Source: an uncultured Lactobacillus sp. (GTDB lineage Bacteria; Bacillota; Bacilli; Lactobacillales; Lactobacillaceae). From it: DNA of 62,662 bases. Positions within the stretch are counted from its first letter, which is position 1; each line of letters starts with the position of its first letter. A model generated the notes under the pieces. It ran no database searches. It was given only the letters and a program-made list of their open reading frames with translations, and was not told the DNA's origin. The DNA is taken from contig CALNAK010000040.1 of assembly GCA_937874185.1 (NCBI GenBank), positions 1 to 62,662 on the forward strand, given 5' to 3'. Below are positions 52,573-61,404 of the stretch, piece by piece. Made by a program: the position numbers and the translations under genes.

Positions 52573-52617
52573 AAAATAAAATACCCACATGGTCTTTTTA
52601 CAAAAATTCCATGTGGG
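52573..52617 (-). terminator. First terminator hairpin in the trpX leader
   Basis: CCCACATGG / CCATGTGGG with a 16-base loop, followed on the minus strand by TATTTTATTTT. Together with the next hairpin it makes a tandem terminator. Confidence 0.75.
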
Positions 52618-52642
52618 CTCTAAAAATTTCATAGTTTAATAG

Positions 52643-52704
52643 GCCGACACGGATTACAATCCTTCCAGATTGAAATCCATCTCGGACCAATCTGAGTTAT
52701 CGGC
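52643..52704 (-). ncRNA. Structured leader segment between leader peptide and terminators
   Basis: On the minus strand GCCGA (within the last codons of the leader peptide, 52700-52704) can pair with TCGGC at 52643-52647 and close a multibranch structure. Inside are CTC/GAG and GGATT/AATCC pairings. A ribosome stalled at the Trp codon would cover GCCGA. I recognise no known riboswitch and no T-box motif (no GGTGGNACCGCG). Confidence 0.45.
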
Positions 52705-52750
52705 TTTGCCAACGAATATTCGCGATGTTTAGAGAGAATGTCTTGTTCAT
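52697..52750 (-). CDS. Leader peptide with a Trp codon, upstream of trpXYZ-like operon
   Basis: A 17-codon reading frame, MNKTFSLNIANIRWQSR, begins at ATG 52750 behind TTAGGAGA at good spacing and ends with TAA at 52699-52697. It lies about 30 bases after a strong promoter and before two terminator hairpins. Trp is at codon 14. Position, ribosome binding site and terminators fit a leader peptide that senses tryptophan or Trp-tRNA by ribosome stalling. A single Trp codon is fewer than in classical trp leaders, so a TnaC-like nascent-peptide mechanism is also possible. Confidence 0.6.
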   Translation of the reverse strand: MNKTFSLNIANIRWQSR

Positions 52751-52781
52751 AATAAATATCTCCTAACGAATTTATGTTTCA

Positions 52782-52810
52782 AATATATTTCATAATTAAA
52801 GCAATGTCAA
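52782..52810 (-). promoter_or_regulatory. Promoter of the trpXYZ-like operon
   Basis: On the minus strand TTGACA (52810-52805), a 17-base spacer and TATATT (52787-52782). It is one of the best promoter matches in the window and sets the RNA start near 52775, upstream of the leader peptide. Confidence 0.8.
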
Positions 52811-52895
52811 CTATAAATTACTAATACGAAAATTATTAAATATTTTCTGAAAAGTCCTATAATGGGTTGAACAGCAGAAATGCGAGGAGAACCTT

Positions 52896-53972
52896 ATGAA
52901 AAAAAATATTCGTTGGCTAATAATTATTGGCCTAGCTGTGCTTTTAGCCACAGGTTTAACGTATTTTGATAGTTTTATGTACCATGATCCAGTAGTAAAA
53001 ATTGAAAAGATAAAAATTAACAATAAACAAACTGCAACAGATGAGTATAAAAATACTGATACTCAGATTACACAACAGATTACCGGTAAATTACTTAATA
53101 GCAACAATAGAGGAAAATCAGTTACATTTAAGAACACGTATTACAAATCACAGTTGGTTGATACTAAATATAGTGTTGGGCAACAAGTTATTTTAGCAAA
53201 GAGTGGTAAAACTTATACACCTAAGAATGTTAAACGTGACACCACCTTGGTATTTACGTTTGGCTTGGTTATATTCTTGTTATATTGTATGAGATTTGAT
53301 CGAAAAAAGTTATTTATCAGTGTCTTGATCAATATTGTTATTTATTTTGGATACTTACAAACACTGATAAGAACGCACAATAGTATTTTGTTACCATTAA
53401 CCGTTATAACGGCACTATTAATTTCTGCAACGGCACTTTTAGTAATATTAGGGCCGACATATCCAGCTTTAATGGCATATTCAAGTACTGTTATATCAAC
53501 AACTACGGCAGTTCTGCTGAGTATCTTTGTATTAAGCATGACCGGATACAGTGGCGTGCATTTGGAACTAGATGACTTTGAACTCCAGCCGTATTTAAGT
53601 GTCTTCCTATCACAAGTTATTTTCAGTGTACTAGGTGTCATTCTTGATGAAACCATGGACATTTCGTCATCATTGATTGAAATGAAAAGTGAAGTTTCTG
53701 ATGTGGCAGAAAAGACACTCTTCAAATCAGGTATTAATATTGGTCGAGAGTTTATTGGACCATTGATCAACATTCTACTTTTCATCGTTATTGCTGAAAA
53801 TTTGAATGTTGTCCTACTTTATTTGAGTAATGGAAATTCAATTGGTTACACCATCAATATGACGTTAAGTTTAGGTATAACGCAGTTACTTATTAGTGCT
53901 ATCGGGATTGTCCTAACTGTTCCGGTAACCAGTTTTATTGCTAGTAGGGTAATCACAAGGAGGATGAAATAA
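52896..53972 (+). CDS. YibE/F-family membrane protein
   Basis: A 358-residue membrane protein. An N-terminal helix (about 7-27) is followed by an extracytoplasmic beta-rich segment (30-120) and then seven or so hydrophobic segments. L-D-E-T-M-D-I-S-S-S-L near 250 and G-R-E-F-I-G-P-L-I-N near 287 are typical of YibE/F proteins. Function of the family is not established. It overlaps the next gene at TAATG, so both are coupled. Starts behind GCGAGGAGAA. Confidence 0.85.
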   Translation: MKKNIRWLIIIGLAVLLATGLTYFDSFMYHDPVVKIEKIKINNKQTATDEYKNTDTQITQQITGKLLNSNNRGKSVTFKNTYYKSQLVDTKYSVGQQVILAKSGKTYTPKNVKRDTTLVFTFGLVIFLLYCMRFDRKKLFISVLINIVIYFGYLQTLIRTHNSILLPLTVITALLISATALLVILGPTYPALMAYSSTVISTTTAVLLSIFVLSMTGYSGVHLELDDFELQPYLSVFLSQVIFSVLGVILDETMDISSSLIEMKSEVSDVAEKTLFKSGINIGREFIGPLINILLFIVIAENLNVVLLYLSNGNSIGYTINMTLSLGITQLLISAIGIVLTVPVTSFIASRVITRRMK

Positions 53973-54727
53973 TGTTATATTTATTCGCTACTTTTGTAGT
54001 TCTCTTGCTACTTGTGACCGGAACTAGAGGCTTCACTTTATTATTTGGCTTAGGAATCAATATTGTTTCAATCTTAGCTCTGCTGGTTTTGATTGCGGAT
54101 GGGTTCAACATTCTGATTACGACTGGCATCATTTCAATGATCATTCTAGTTGTGGCTATTTATATGAATGTCGATAATCCTAATACTGCTAGTACCGCAT
54201 TCAAAACATCACTTATGATTATGATATTTATAATTTTGATTACGATTCCACTGGAATACTGGGCTAGTGTACAAGGTTTAGCTGCAGAAAATCAGGATGA
54301 ACTAGAGTCGTTTTCACTAGCTGCCGGAATATCTTTCCCACAATTAGCGATTGCAATTATCGTCATCAATAGTTTGGGTGTTATTTCCGAAACTAGCGTT
54401 GCTATCACCAGTGGTTTGAATGAAATTGTTGTAAATAAACCAACATTGACACCAACTGAAATTTTTAATGATGGTTTTTCCGTTGGTAATAAAATTTTGA
54501 ATACTCAAACTAATACATTGTTGTTTAATTTCTTTGCTTCAACCTTTCCCTTATTCTTTTTGATTCATTCACTCGGGTACAAATTTGGAGATATTCTGAA
54601 TGATAAATTAGTTGTAGCCGAAGTTTTAACGACCTTAATCTGTACGGTAGGAGTCATTCTGACTGTTCCAATCACGTCATATTTGGTTTATAAAAAAGCT
54701 AATAAAAAATTACAAAAAGTTAAGTAA
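53972..54727 (+). CDS. YibE/F-family membrane protein, second subunit
   Basis: A 251-residue membrane protein with seven or eight hydrophobic segments and the YibE/F-type pattern G-V-I-S-E-T-S-V-A-I-T-S-G-L near residue 130. It is shorter than its neighbour because it lacks the N-terminal extracytoplasmic domain. Such pairs are widespread in lactic acid bacteria. Role unknown. Confidence 0.83.
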   Translation: MLYLFATFVVLLLLVTGTRGFTLLFGLGINIVSILALLVLIADGFNILITTGIISMIILVVAIYMNVDNPNTASTAFKTSLMIMIFIILITIPLEYWASVQGLAAENQDELESFSLAAGISFPQLAIAIIVINSLGVISETSVAITSGLNEIVVNKPTLTPTEIFNDGFSVGNKILNTQTNTLLFNFFASTFPLFFLIHSLGYKFGDILNDKLVVAEVLTTLICTVGVILTVPITSYLVYKKANKKLQKVK

Positions 54728-54808
54728 GCAGATTAGTTGTGCACAATTTAAAACGATATAAAATTAAACTGTAATATATTAAATTATAGAATGGTTTGGT
54801 GAATAATT

Positions 54809-56251
54809 ATGTCAAAAAAATTAACAACTGATGCAGGTCAACCCTGGGCTGATAATGAACATTCGCAAACAGCCGGTACTCGTGGCCCTGTTTTAATTCA
54901 AGACTATCAATTATTGGAAAAGCTTGCTCATTTTGATCGAGAAAGAATTCCAGAACGTGTGGTTCACGCCAAGGGTGCCAGTGCTAAAGGTACTTTTACA
55001 TTAACTAATGATATGAGCAAATATACTAAAGCAGATATTTTCAATGGTGTTGGTAAGAAAACGCCGTTACGTGTTAGATTTTCACAAGTTGCTGGTGAGG
55101 CTGGTTATCCAGATACTTATCGTGACGTTCGTGGTTTTGCCGTGAAATTTTATACTCAAGAAGGTAACTACGATATTGTTGGTAACAATACTCCAGTTTT
55201 CTTCATTAACGACCCGTTGAAGTTTCCAGACTTCATTCATTCTCAAAAACGTGATCCAAAAACTCACGCCCGTAGCAACGAAATGCAATGGGATTTCTGG
55301 GCAAATTCTCCAGAATCAGTTCATCAAGTGACCTATTTAATGGGTGACCGTGGACTTCCTGCTACTTATCGTAATATGCAAGGTTATGGTAGCCATACAT
55401 TTAAGTGGGTCAATGCCGACAACAAACCGGTTTGGGTCAAATATCACTTCAGAACTAATCAAGGTGTCAAGAATATGTCGAATGAACTCGCTGCTAAATT
55501 AGCTAGTGAGGATACTGACTTTCTCCAAAATGACCTTTACAATTCAATCGAAGATGGCGATTTCCCATCATGGACACTTTATGTTCAAATTATTCCTTAC
55601 GAAGAAGGTTTGAATTATAAATATGACCTCTTTGATGTAACTAAAGTTGTTTCACAAAAGGATTATCCATTGATCGAAGTTGGTAAGATGGAATTGAATG
55701 GAAATCCAGAAAATAACTTTGATGAAGTTGAAGAATTAGCCTTTTCACCCGCTAATTTGGTACCTGGTATTGAGGCTTCACCAGATAAATTACTCCAAGG
55801 ACGTTTGTTCAGTTATAAGGATGCCCAAAGATATCGTTTGGGAATTAATTTTGAAAAGATTCCTGTAAATAAACCATTAACTGAAGTTAACAATTATGCT
55901 CGTGACGGCTATATGTCACAAGGTCAAGGTCCAGCAGTTAACTATGAACCAAATAGTTTCGATGGTCCAAAAGACGTTGCTTCTGCCAAAATTAACGGTG
56001 ATGAAGTATCTGGATTAACTGGTAATTATAAAGTTTACGATGATGATTACTATTCACAAGCCGGAGATTTATATCGTCTATTAACTGATGACGAGAAAAC
56101 CAGATTAGTTGGAAATATCGTAGCTGGTTTGAAGACTGTCTCAAAAGATGAAATTAAAGTATTGGAAACTAAACAATTCTATCGTGCTGATCCAGAATAC
56201 GGTGAACGTGTTGCTGAAGGATTAGGTTTGTTAGTCGCTGATATTAAGTAA
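54809..56251 (+). CDS. katA: Haem catalase
   Basis: A 480-residue clade 3-type small-subunit catalase. Distal His53 (R-V-V-H-A-K-G-A-S-A-K-G), Asn126-127 (V-G-N-N-T-P-V-F-F) and the proximal haem ligand Tyr336 (R-L-F-S-Y-K-D-A-Q-R-Y-R-L-G) are all present, so the protein should be active if haem is available. Most lactobacilli cannot make haem and depend on an external supply; whether this one can is not visible here. Own terminator at 56257. Confidence 0.97.
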   Translation: MSKKLTTDAGQPWADNEHSQTAGTRGPVLIQDYQLLEKLAHFDRERIPERVVHAKGASAKGTFTLTNDMSKYTKADIFNGVGKKTPLRVRFSQVAGEAGYPDTYRDVRGFAVKFYTQEGNYDIVGNNTPVFFINDPLKFPDFIHSQKRDPKTHARSNEMQWDFWANSPESVHQVTYLMGDRGLPATYRNMQGYGSHTFKWVNADNKPVWVKYHFRTNQGVKNMSNELAAKLASEDTDFLQNDLYNSIEDGDFPSWTLYVQIIPYEEGLNYKYDLFDVTKVVSQKDYPLIEVGKMELNGNPENNFDEVEELAFSPANLVPGIEASPDKLLQGRLFSYKDAQRYRLGINFEKIPVNKPLTEVNNYARDGYMSQGQGPAVNYEPNSFDGPKDVASAKINGDEVSGLTGNYKVYDDDYYSQAGDLYRLLTDDEKTRLVGNIVAGLKTVSKDEIKVLETKQFYRADPEYGERVAEGLGLLVADIK

Positions 56252-56256
56252 TTATA

Positions 56257-56293
56257 TAATCACTCTAAGTAAAATTTAGGGTGATTATTTTTG
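56257..56293 (+). terminator. Terminator of the catalase gene
   Basis: AATCACTCTAA / TTAGGGTGATT followed by a T-rich stretch. Confidence 0.85.
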
Positions 56294-56358
56294 TGAAACC
56301 GTTGTCATTGAACGGACTATCTTCTAAGATGGAATTAACGATTGAGGAGGATTTTTTT

Positions 56359-58032
56359 ATGGCAAAGAGTGATTGGTGGAAAAAATCTGTCGTATATCAG
56401 GTTTATCCACGTAGTTATCAAGATAGTAACAATGATGGTATCGGTGATTTACCAGGATTAACAAGTCGCCTAGAATATATTAAAAAATTGGGTGCGGACG
56501 TTATTTGGTTGAACCCAATTTACAAGTCACCGGATAAAGATAATGGCTATGATATTAGCGATTATCGTAATATCCAAGATGCATATGGAACGATGTCTGA
56601 CTTTGATGAAATGTTGAAAAAGGCTCATTCGTTAGGTTTGAAAATTATGATGGATCTGGTTGTTAATCATACATCCGACCAACATAAATGGTTCCAAGAA
56701 AGTAAGAAATCCAAGGATAATCCATATCGAGATTACTATATTTGGCGTGATCCAGTTGATGGTCACGAGCCTAATAATTGGGGTTCATACTTCAATGGTT
56801 CGACTTGGAAGTTTGATGAAACAACGGGACAATATTACTTGCACTTATTTGCGGAAGGACAACCTGATTTGAATTGGGAAAATCCTAAAGTCCGTGATGA
56901 GGTTTGGAGCGTTATGAAATTCTGGCTCGATAAGGGTGTGGATGGATTCCGAATGGACGTCATTAATTTGATTTCTAAACCAGCTGGATTACCTGATGGA
57001 CCAAAAGCTGACGATGAACGTTACGCTGATGTGGGTAAAGCCGTTGCGGACGGCCACAGACTGAATGAATTTTTACAAGAAATGAACCAAAAGGTCTTGT
57101 CGAAATATGATGTGATGACTGTTGGTGAGATGCCTGATTCGACGCCACAAGATGCGATTGAGTACACTGGTTTGGATTCAAATGAATTGAATATGGTCTT
57201 CCAATTTGATCATGTCAACTTGTCGCCTAATAAGGATATTAGGTTGGGCAAATGGAATGATGAACCGGTAAAATTGGTTGAATTGAAGAAGTCATTGAGT
57301 AAGTGGGAAAATGAGCTTGATGGCAAAGGTTGGAACAGTCTTTATTGGAATAATCACGACCAACCTAGAGCTGTTTCACGTTTCGCAACGGATGATCCAA
57401 AGTATCGAGTTCGGGCTGCCAAAATGTTGGGGACTACTTTGCAAATGATGCAGGGTACTCCTTATGTTTACGAGGGTGAAGAGCTTGGTATGACTAATGT
57501 TCACTATACTAAATTGTCTCAATATGAAGACTTGGAATCCTTGAATGCTTACAAGGAATTCGTTGATGATGAAGAAATTGTCGATAAGGATTCAATGTTG
57601 AGTTATCTTGCCGACAGAACCCGTGATAATGCACGTACGCCAATGCAGTGGGACGACAGTGAAAATGCTGGATTTACTAAGGGTAAACCTTGGTTTGAGT
57701 TGAATCCTAACTACACTGAAATCAATGCTAAAGCTAGTTTGGATGATAAGGATTCTGTCTTCTACTATTATCAAAAACTGATTGATCTGCGTCACCATAG
57801 CGATTTGATTGTGTATGGTAATTATGAAGTTTTGGATATTGATGATAAAGAAGTCTTTGCCTACAAACGTCATTACAAGGGTCAAACTTTGTTGGTCATC
57901 AGTAACTTTACCGATAAAGAATTGTCGCGAGATTACGGTCAAAACGATGGTGAATTGTTGATAGGTAACTATAATGACGACAAAGAAACTAACTTGAGAG
58001 CCTATGAGAGCAAGGTTTATTTGATAAGATAA
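56359..58032 (+). CDS. GH13_31 alpha-glucosidase (oligo-1,6-glucosidase type)
   Basis: A 557-residue glycoside hydrolase family 13 enzyme without signal peptide. Catalytic residues are Asp200 (F-R-M-D-V-I-N-L), Glu257 (V-G-E-M) and Asp334 (N-N-H-D-Q). Val201 after the nucleophile is the residue that in this subfamily goes with alpha-1,6 specificity (Ala in maltose-type enzymes). The region W-W-K-K-S-V-V-Y-Q-V-Y-P-R-S at the start is typical. It would degrade isomalto-oligosaccharides inside the cell. I start it at 56359 behind TTGAGGAGGAT. A paralogue follows directly. Confidence 0.93.
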   Translation: MAKSDWWKKSVVYQVYPRSYQDSNNDGIGDLPGLTSRLEYIKKLGADVIWLNPIYKSPDKDNGYDISDYRNIQDAYGTMSDFDEMLKKAHSLGLKIMMDLVVNHTSDQHKWFQESKKSKDNPYRDYYIWRDPVDGHEPNNWGSYFNGSTWKFDETTGQYYLHLFAEGQPDLNWENPKVRDEVWSVMKFWLDKGVDGFRMDVINLISKPAGLPDGPKADDERYADVGKAVADGHRLNEFLQEMNQKVLSKYDVMTVGEMPDSTPQDAIEYTGLDSNELNMVFQFDHVNLSPNKDIRLGKWNDEPVKLVELKKSLSKWENELDGKGWNSLYWNNHDQPRAVSRFATDDPKYRVRAAKMLGTTLQMMQGTPYVYEGEELGMTNVHYTKLSQYEDLESLNAYKEFVDDEEIVDKDSMLSYLADRTRDNARTPMQWDDSENAGFTKGKPWFELNPNYTEINAKASLDDKDSVFYYYQKLIDLRHHSDLIVYGNYEVLDIDDKEVFAYKRHYKGQTLLVISNFTDKELSRDYGQNDGELLIGNYNDDKETNLRAYESKVYLIR

Positions 58033-58036
58033 AACT

Positions 58037-58068
58037 AAAATCATACTTTTATTAGTATGATTTTTTTC
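58037..58068 (+). terminator. Terminator between the two alpha-glucosidase genes
   Basis: AAATCATACT / AGTATGATTT, then a T-run. Confidence 0.9.
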
Positions 58069-58152
58069 TTGCCAAGAAGTTGATAAATTTGCATGCTGAA
58101 ATTTTAGATGATTAGTAAAATGAAGTCACGATTAAAATTTTAGGAGAATATC

Positions 58153-59823
58153 ATGGCCCAAAGTGATTGGTGGAAAAAGGCAGTAGTTTATCAAGTTTAT
58201 CCGATGAGTTTTCAAGATAGCAATAATGATGGTATTGGTGATTTACCAGGGATTACGAGTCGACTATCATACATTAAAAAATTGGGTGTCGATGTTATTT
58301 GGCTAAACCCAATCTATAAGTCACCTAATCGTGATAATGGTTATGATATTAGTGATTATCAGGCTATTCAGCCAGCATATGGAACAATGACTGACTTTGA
58401 CGAAATGCTCAAAAAAGCTCATTCCTTAGGGTTAAAAATTATGATGGACTTAGTAGTTAATCATACCTCTGACCAACACGAATGGTTCAAGGAGAGTCGG
58501 AAGTCTAAAGATAATCCATATCGTGATTATTATATTTGGCGTGATCCAGTTGATGGACATGAACCGAATAACTGGGGTTCTCGTTTTGATGGTTCAGCTT
58601 GGAAGTTTGATGAAACTATGGGTCAATATTACTTGCATCTCTATACTGAAGAACAACCAGACCTGAATTGGGATAATCCTAAAGTCCGTGAAGAAGTCTG
58701 GAGTTTGATGTGCTTTTGGCTAGACAAGGGGATTGATGGTTTCCGAATGGACGTTATCAATTTAATTTCAAAACCAGTTGGCTTGCCAGATGGTGAAAAG
58801 AAACCAGAATCAAAGTATGGTAGTACAAGTATGATTGCTGGTGGTCCACATTTGAACGAATATTTACGTGAAATGAATCAAAAAGTCCTTTCCAAATATG
58901 ATGTAATGACTGTTGGTGAGATGCCAGGTGCCACTCCGAAAGATGCCCTAGAATATACTGGTTTTGATTCACATGAATTAAATATGGTTTTCCAATTTAG
59001 TCATGTTGGAATTTCGGGTAACTCTGATAAAAGATTAGGTCACTGGAATGATGAACCAATTAACTTAGTTGATTTGAAGAAGGCCTTGAGTAAATGGGAA
59101 ATTGCTTTGGATGGTAAAGGCTGGAATAGTTTGTATTGGAGTAATCATGATCAATCACGGGCTGTTTCCAGATTTGCGACTGATGATCCTAAGTATCGAG
59201 TGCGTGCTGCCAAGATGTTGGGGACAACACTACATATGATGCAAGGAACTCCCTATGTTTATGAGGGTGAAGAATTAGGGATGACTAACGCTCACTACAC
59301 AGAATTAGCTCAGTATGAAGATGTACAATCCTTGAACGCGTATAAGGAATTTGTGGAGATTGAAAAGATTGTTGATAAAGAAACAATGCTTAAATATTTG
59401 GCATTCAGAACCCGGGATAACGCCAGAACACCAATGCAATGGGATGATACTGAGAATGGTGGATTTACCCAAGGTAGACCATGGTTTGCACTGAATTCTA
59501 ACTATAAAGAAATCAATGCTAAAGAAAATTTGGAAGATGAAGATTCAGTCTTTTACTATTATCAAAAATTAATTGAACTTCGTCATAATAACGATGTAGT
59601 AGTGTACGGTGATTATTCAGTTATTGATTTGGATGATGAAGAAGTATTCTCATATAGACGTCGTTATAACGATGAAACTATGCTAGTTATTAGTAACTTT
59701 ACTGATAAGGATGTTATTCGTGATTACGGTCAAGTCAACGGAAAATTGATATTAAGCAATTATTCTGATAACAAGAATACTCGATTACGTGCCTATGAGA
59801 GTAAGGTTTATTTGATTGAATAA
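58153..59823 (+). CDS. GH13_31 alpha-glucosidase, paralogue of the preceding gene
   Basis: A 556-residue enzyme of the same type; long stretches are identical to the upstream protein (for example E-P-N-N-W-G-S and D-P-K-Y-R-V-R-A-A-K-M-L-G-T-T). All three catalytic residues and the Val after the nucleophile are kept, so it should also cleave alpha-1,6 links. Differences gather in residues 210-230 (L-P-D-G-E-K-K-P-E-S versus L-P-D-G-P-K-A-D-D-E) and 280-295, which line the substrate site. It has its own ribosome binding site and lies behind a terminator, so it is expressed independently. Confidence 0.92.
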   Translation: MAQSDWWKKAVVYQVYPMSFQDSNNDGIGDLPGITSRLSYIKKLGVDVIWLNPIYKSPNRDNGYDISDYQAIQPAYGTMTDFDEMLKKAHSLGLKIMMDLVVNHTSDQHEWFKESRKSKDNPYRDYYIWRDPVDGHEPNNWGSRFDGSAWKFDETMGQYYLHLYTEEQPDLNWDNPKVREEVWSLMCFWLDKGIDGFRMDVINLISKPVGLPDGEKKPESKYGSTSMIAGGPHLNEYLREMNQKVLSKYDVMTVGEMPGATPKDALEYTGFDSHELNMVFQFSHVGISGNSDKRLGHWNDEPINLVDLKKALSKWEIALDGKGWNSLYWSNHDQSRAVSRFATDDPKYRVRAAKMLGTTLHMMQGTPYVYEGEELGMTNAHYTELAQYEDVQSLNAYKEFVEIEKIVDKETMLKYLAFRTRDNARTPMQWDDTENGGFTQGRPWFALNSNYKEINAKENLEDEDSVFYYYQKLIELRHNNDVVVYGDYSVIDLDDEEVFSYRRRYNDETMLVISNFTDKDVIRDYGQVNGKLILSNYSDNKNTRLRAYESKVYLIE

Positions 59824-59907
59824 TGCTTTTTTACAGATGCTTAGGAACTTTGCTAGGAATTAGCTAAGAAGTAGAATATTGTTATCTTCAAGAAGAGGTG
59901 TAACAAT

Positions 59908-60540
59908 ATGGAATTTGGTGATCGTCTTAAACAGGAACGTAAGAAAAGAAAATTGACACAACAAGTAGTAGCTGATGAATTGAATGTTTCTCGACAAACG
60001 ATTTCTAGTTGGGAAACAGAGAATAGCTACCCCGATATTGACAGTCTGTTGCGGTTAAGTGATTATTACCAGATTTCTTTGGATACTCTTCTGAAGGAGG
60101 ATGTTGGTATGACTGAATATTTGAAAAAGCAGGAAGTTATTAAAGGTCTCAAACCAGTTACTTGGGTATTGACCTTAATTGATGTTGTTTTCTTGGCTAT
60201 TCTGGTTGGTTATGTATTTGACGTAATATCGCTGAATAGAATTGCTTTTATTTCTATATTTGCGATGGGGATGTTGAATAGTATTGCATTGATTTTTATT
60301 GCTGGTTTTCAAGACAAAATATCTCGTAAACCTTCAGAGTTGATCAATGATTTAAATAAATATATCAAGCCCCTTTACTGGATAATACCAAGTTGTTTTG
60401 TATTGGCTATTGTATTTTTCCTCTTGAATCAATTAACAATTATGGGATTTTTCAGTGGTTTGGGATTCACATCTTTACTTGTCCTAATAATGTTTAAAAT
60501 AGTTACTGCAAGACTCAAAAAAACTAGTCCTCATAATTAA
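59908..60540 (+). CDS. XRE-family regulator with C-terminal membrane segments
   Basis: A 210-residue protein. Residues 1-65 are a Cro/CI-type HTH (F-G-D-R-L-K-Q-E-R-K-K-R-K-L-T-Q ... S-R-Q-T-I-S-S-W-E-T-E-N-S-Y-P-D). After a linker there are four hydrophobic segments in pairs (about 78-100, 105-130, 150-172, 175-195). Such membrane-linked XRE regulators are common in lactobacilli and their signals are mostly unknown. Start behind AAGAGGTG. Confidence 0.87.
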   Translation: MEFGDRLKQERKKRKLTQQVVADELNVSRQTISSWETENSYPDIDSLLRLSDYYQISLDTLLKEDVGMTEYLKKQEVIKGLKPVTWVLTLIDVVFLAILVGYVFDVISLNRIAFISIFAMGMLNSIALIFIAGFQDKISRKPSELINDLNKYIKPLYWIIPSCFVLAIVFFLLNQLTIMGFFSGLGFTSLLVLIMFKIVTARLKKTSPHN

Positions 60541-60559
60541 ATGAGAACTAGTTTTTTTA
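60517..60559. terminator. Bidirectional terminator
   Basis: AAAACTAGTCCTCAT / ATGAGAACTAGTTTT, with one mismatch, at the junction of the convergent XRE and oxidoreductase genes. Confidence 0.85.
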
Positions 60560-61198
60560 GAAATCTTTGGCAGCAGTTTCAGCGTTGTCAAAGGCATGTT
60601 GTAAAATTTCTCTAGCATGGGTAGGATCATGATCCATACCTTCCGCAAAGACGCCTTTAAAATCATCAACGCCCATAATGTGAAGTACGGTTCCAATATA
60701 TTGATGACCCAAATCAAGGGAACTCATATCTGGAGCACCATTTGATCCGTGATAATTGCCACCTGTCGATTGAAGATGGATGGCTTTTTTGTTGCTGAGT
60801 TTTCCGACTGGGACGCCTTCTTTAGAATAGCTGAATGTATAAGGAACTTGCATGACCATGTCAATGTAACTCTTCATTTCTGATGGAATAAAGAGATTAT
60901 ACATTGGATTTACGAAAACATATTTGTCGGCAGCAACGAATTCATCAATCCATTTTTGACGGGCATCGCTAAATCTTTGTTCGTCTGGGTTCAAATCCTT
61001 GTGTGCCATGGTCTTGTTGTAGACTGAGACCGCAATTTTATTCAAAGGGAAAGGCATATAGTCAGAAACATTGTGTTCAATGATTTCATCATCTGGATGA
61101 CTGTCAGTATATGCATCAATGAAGTGGCGATACAGTGCATAAGTTGATGAATCCTTCTCAGTTTCAGGGTGCGCATAGATTACTAATACTTTTGACAT
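60557..61198 (-). CDS. Flavodoxin-like NAD(P)H oxidoreductase
   Basis: A 213-residue protein of the flavodoxin_2 family (NQO1/KefF/azoreductase type). V-L-V-I-Y-A-H-P-E at the start is the FMN-binding region, and F-V-N-P-M-Y-N-L-F-I-P near 95 and H-L-Q-S-T-G-G-N-Y near 147 correspond to the conserved flavin and substrate contacts. It probably reduces quinones or azo compounds with NAD(P)H. Likely CcpA control through the cre site at its promoter. Confidence 0.87.
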   Translation of the reverse strand: MSKVLVIYAHPETEKDSSTYALYRHFIDAYTDSHPDDEIIEHNVSDYMPFPLNKIAVSVYNKTMAHKDLNPDEQRFSDARQKWIDEFVAADKYVFVNPMYNLFIPSEMKSYIDMVMQVPYTFSYSKEGVPVGKLSNKKAIHLQSTGGNYHGSNGAPDMSSLDLGHQYIGTVLHIMGVDDFKGVFAEGMDHDPTHAREILQHAFDNAETAAKDF

Positions 61199-61232
61199 AA
61201 TAAAACCTCTTTTCTCAATAGAAACTACCTGT

Positions 61233-61254
61233 ATTATACCGTTAAGCGCTTACC
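61233..61254 (-). promoter_or_regulatory. Promoter and cre site of the oxidoreductase gene
   Basis: On the minus strand TATAAT (61238-61233) with a cre-like sequence just upstream, whose plus-strand form is GTTAAGCGCTTACC (61241-61254). The site fills the spacer between -35 and -10, so CcpA binding should block the promoter. Confidence 0.65.
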
Positions 61255-61333
61255 AAAGGGGATAAAACTTTTTTAATAATATAATAAAAATATATATTTG
61301 TGCATATAATACAAATAAATTTATTAAAAAGTG

Positions 61334-61369
61334 TTGACAAACCCATAGGAAATTATTAATAATTATAAT
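61334..61369 (+). promoter_or_regulatory. Promoter region of the anchor A protein
   Basis: A perfect TTGACA at 61334-61339. TAATAA lies at 17-base spacing (61357-61362), and TATAAT is at 61364-61369 at a longer distance. Confidence 0.5.
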
Positions 61370-61404
61370 TACCAAAAAATAATACAAGGGTGGTCTGGTT
61401 AATT

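Noticed and set aside
52517..52810. T-box riboswitch upstream of trpX
   Set aside because: The T-box sequence (GGTGGNACCGCG type) and the usual stem I motifs are absent. The TGG triplet lies in a translated leader peptide.
56281..56358. Upstream start for the first alpha-glucosidase
   Set aside because: The 26 extra residues overlap the catalase terminator and are not part of GH13 proteins; the ATG at 56359 has an excellent ribosome binding site.
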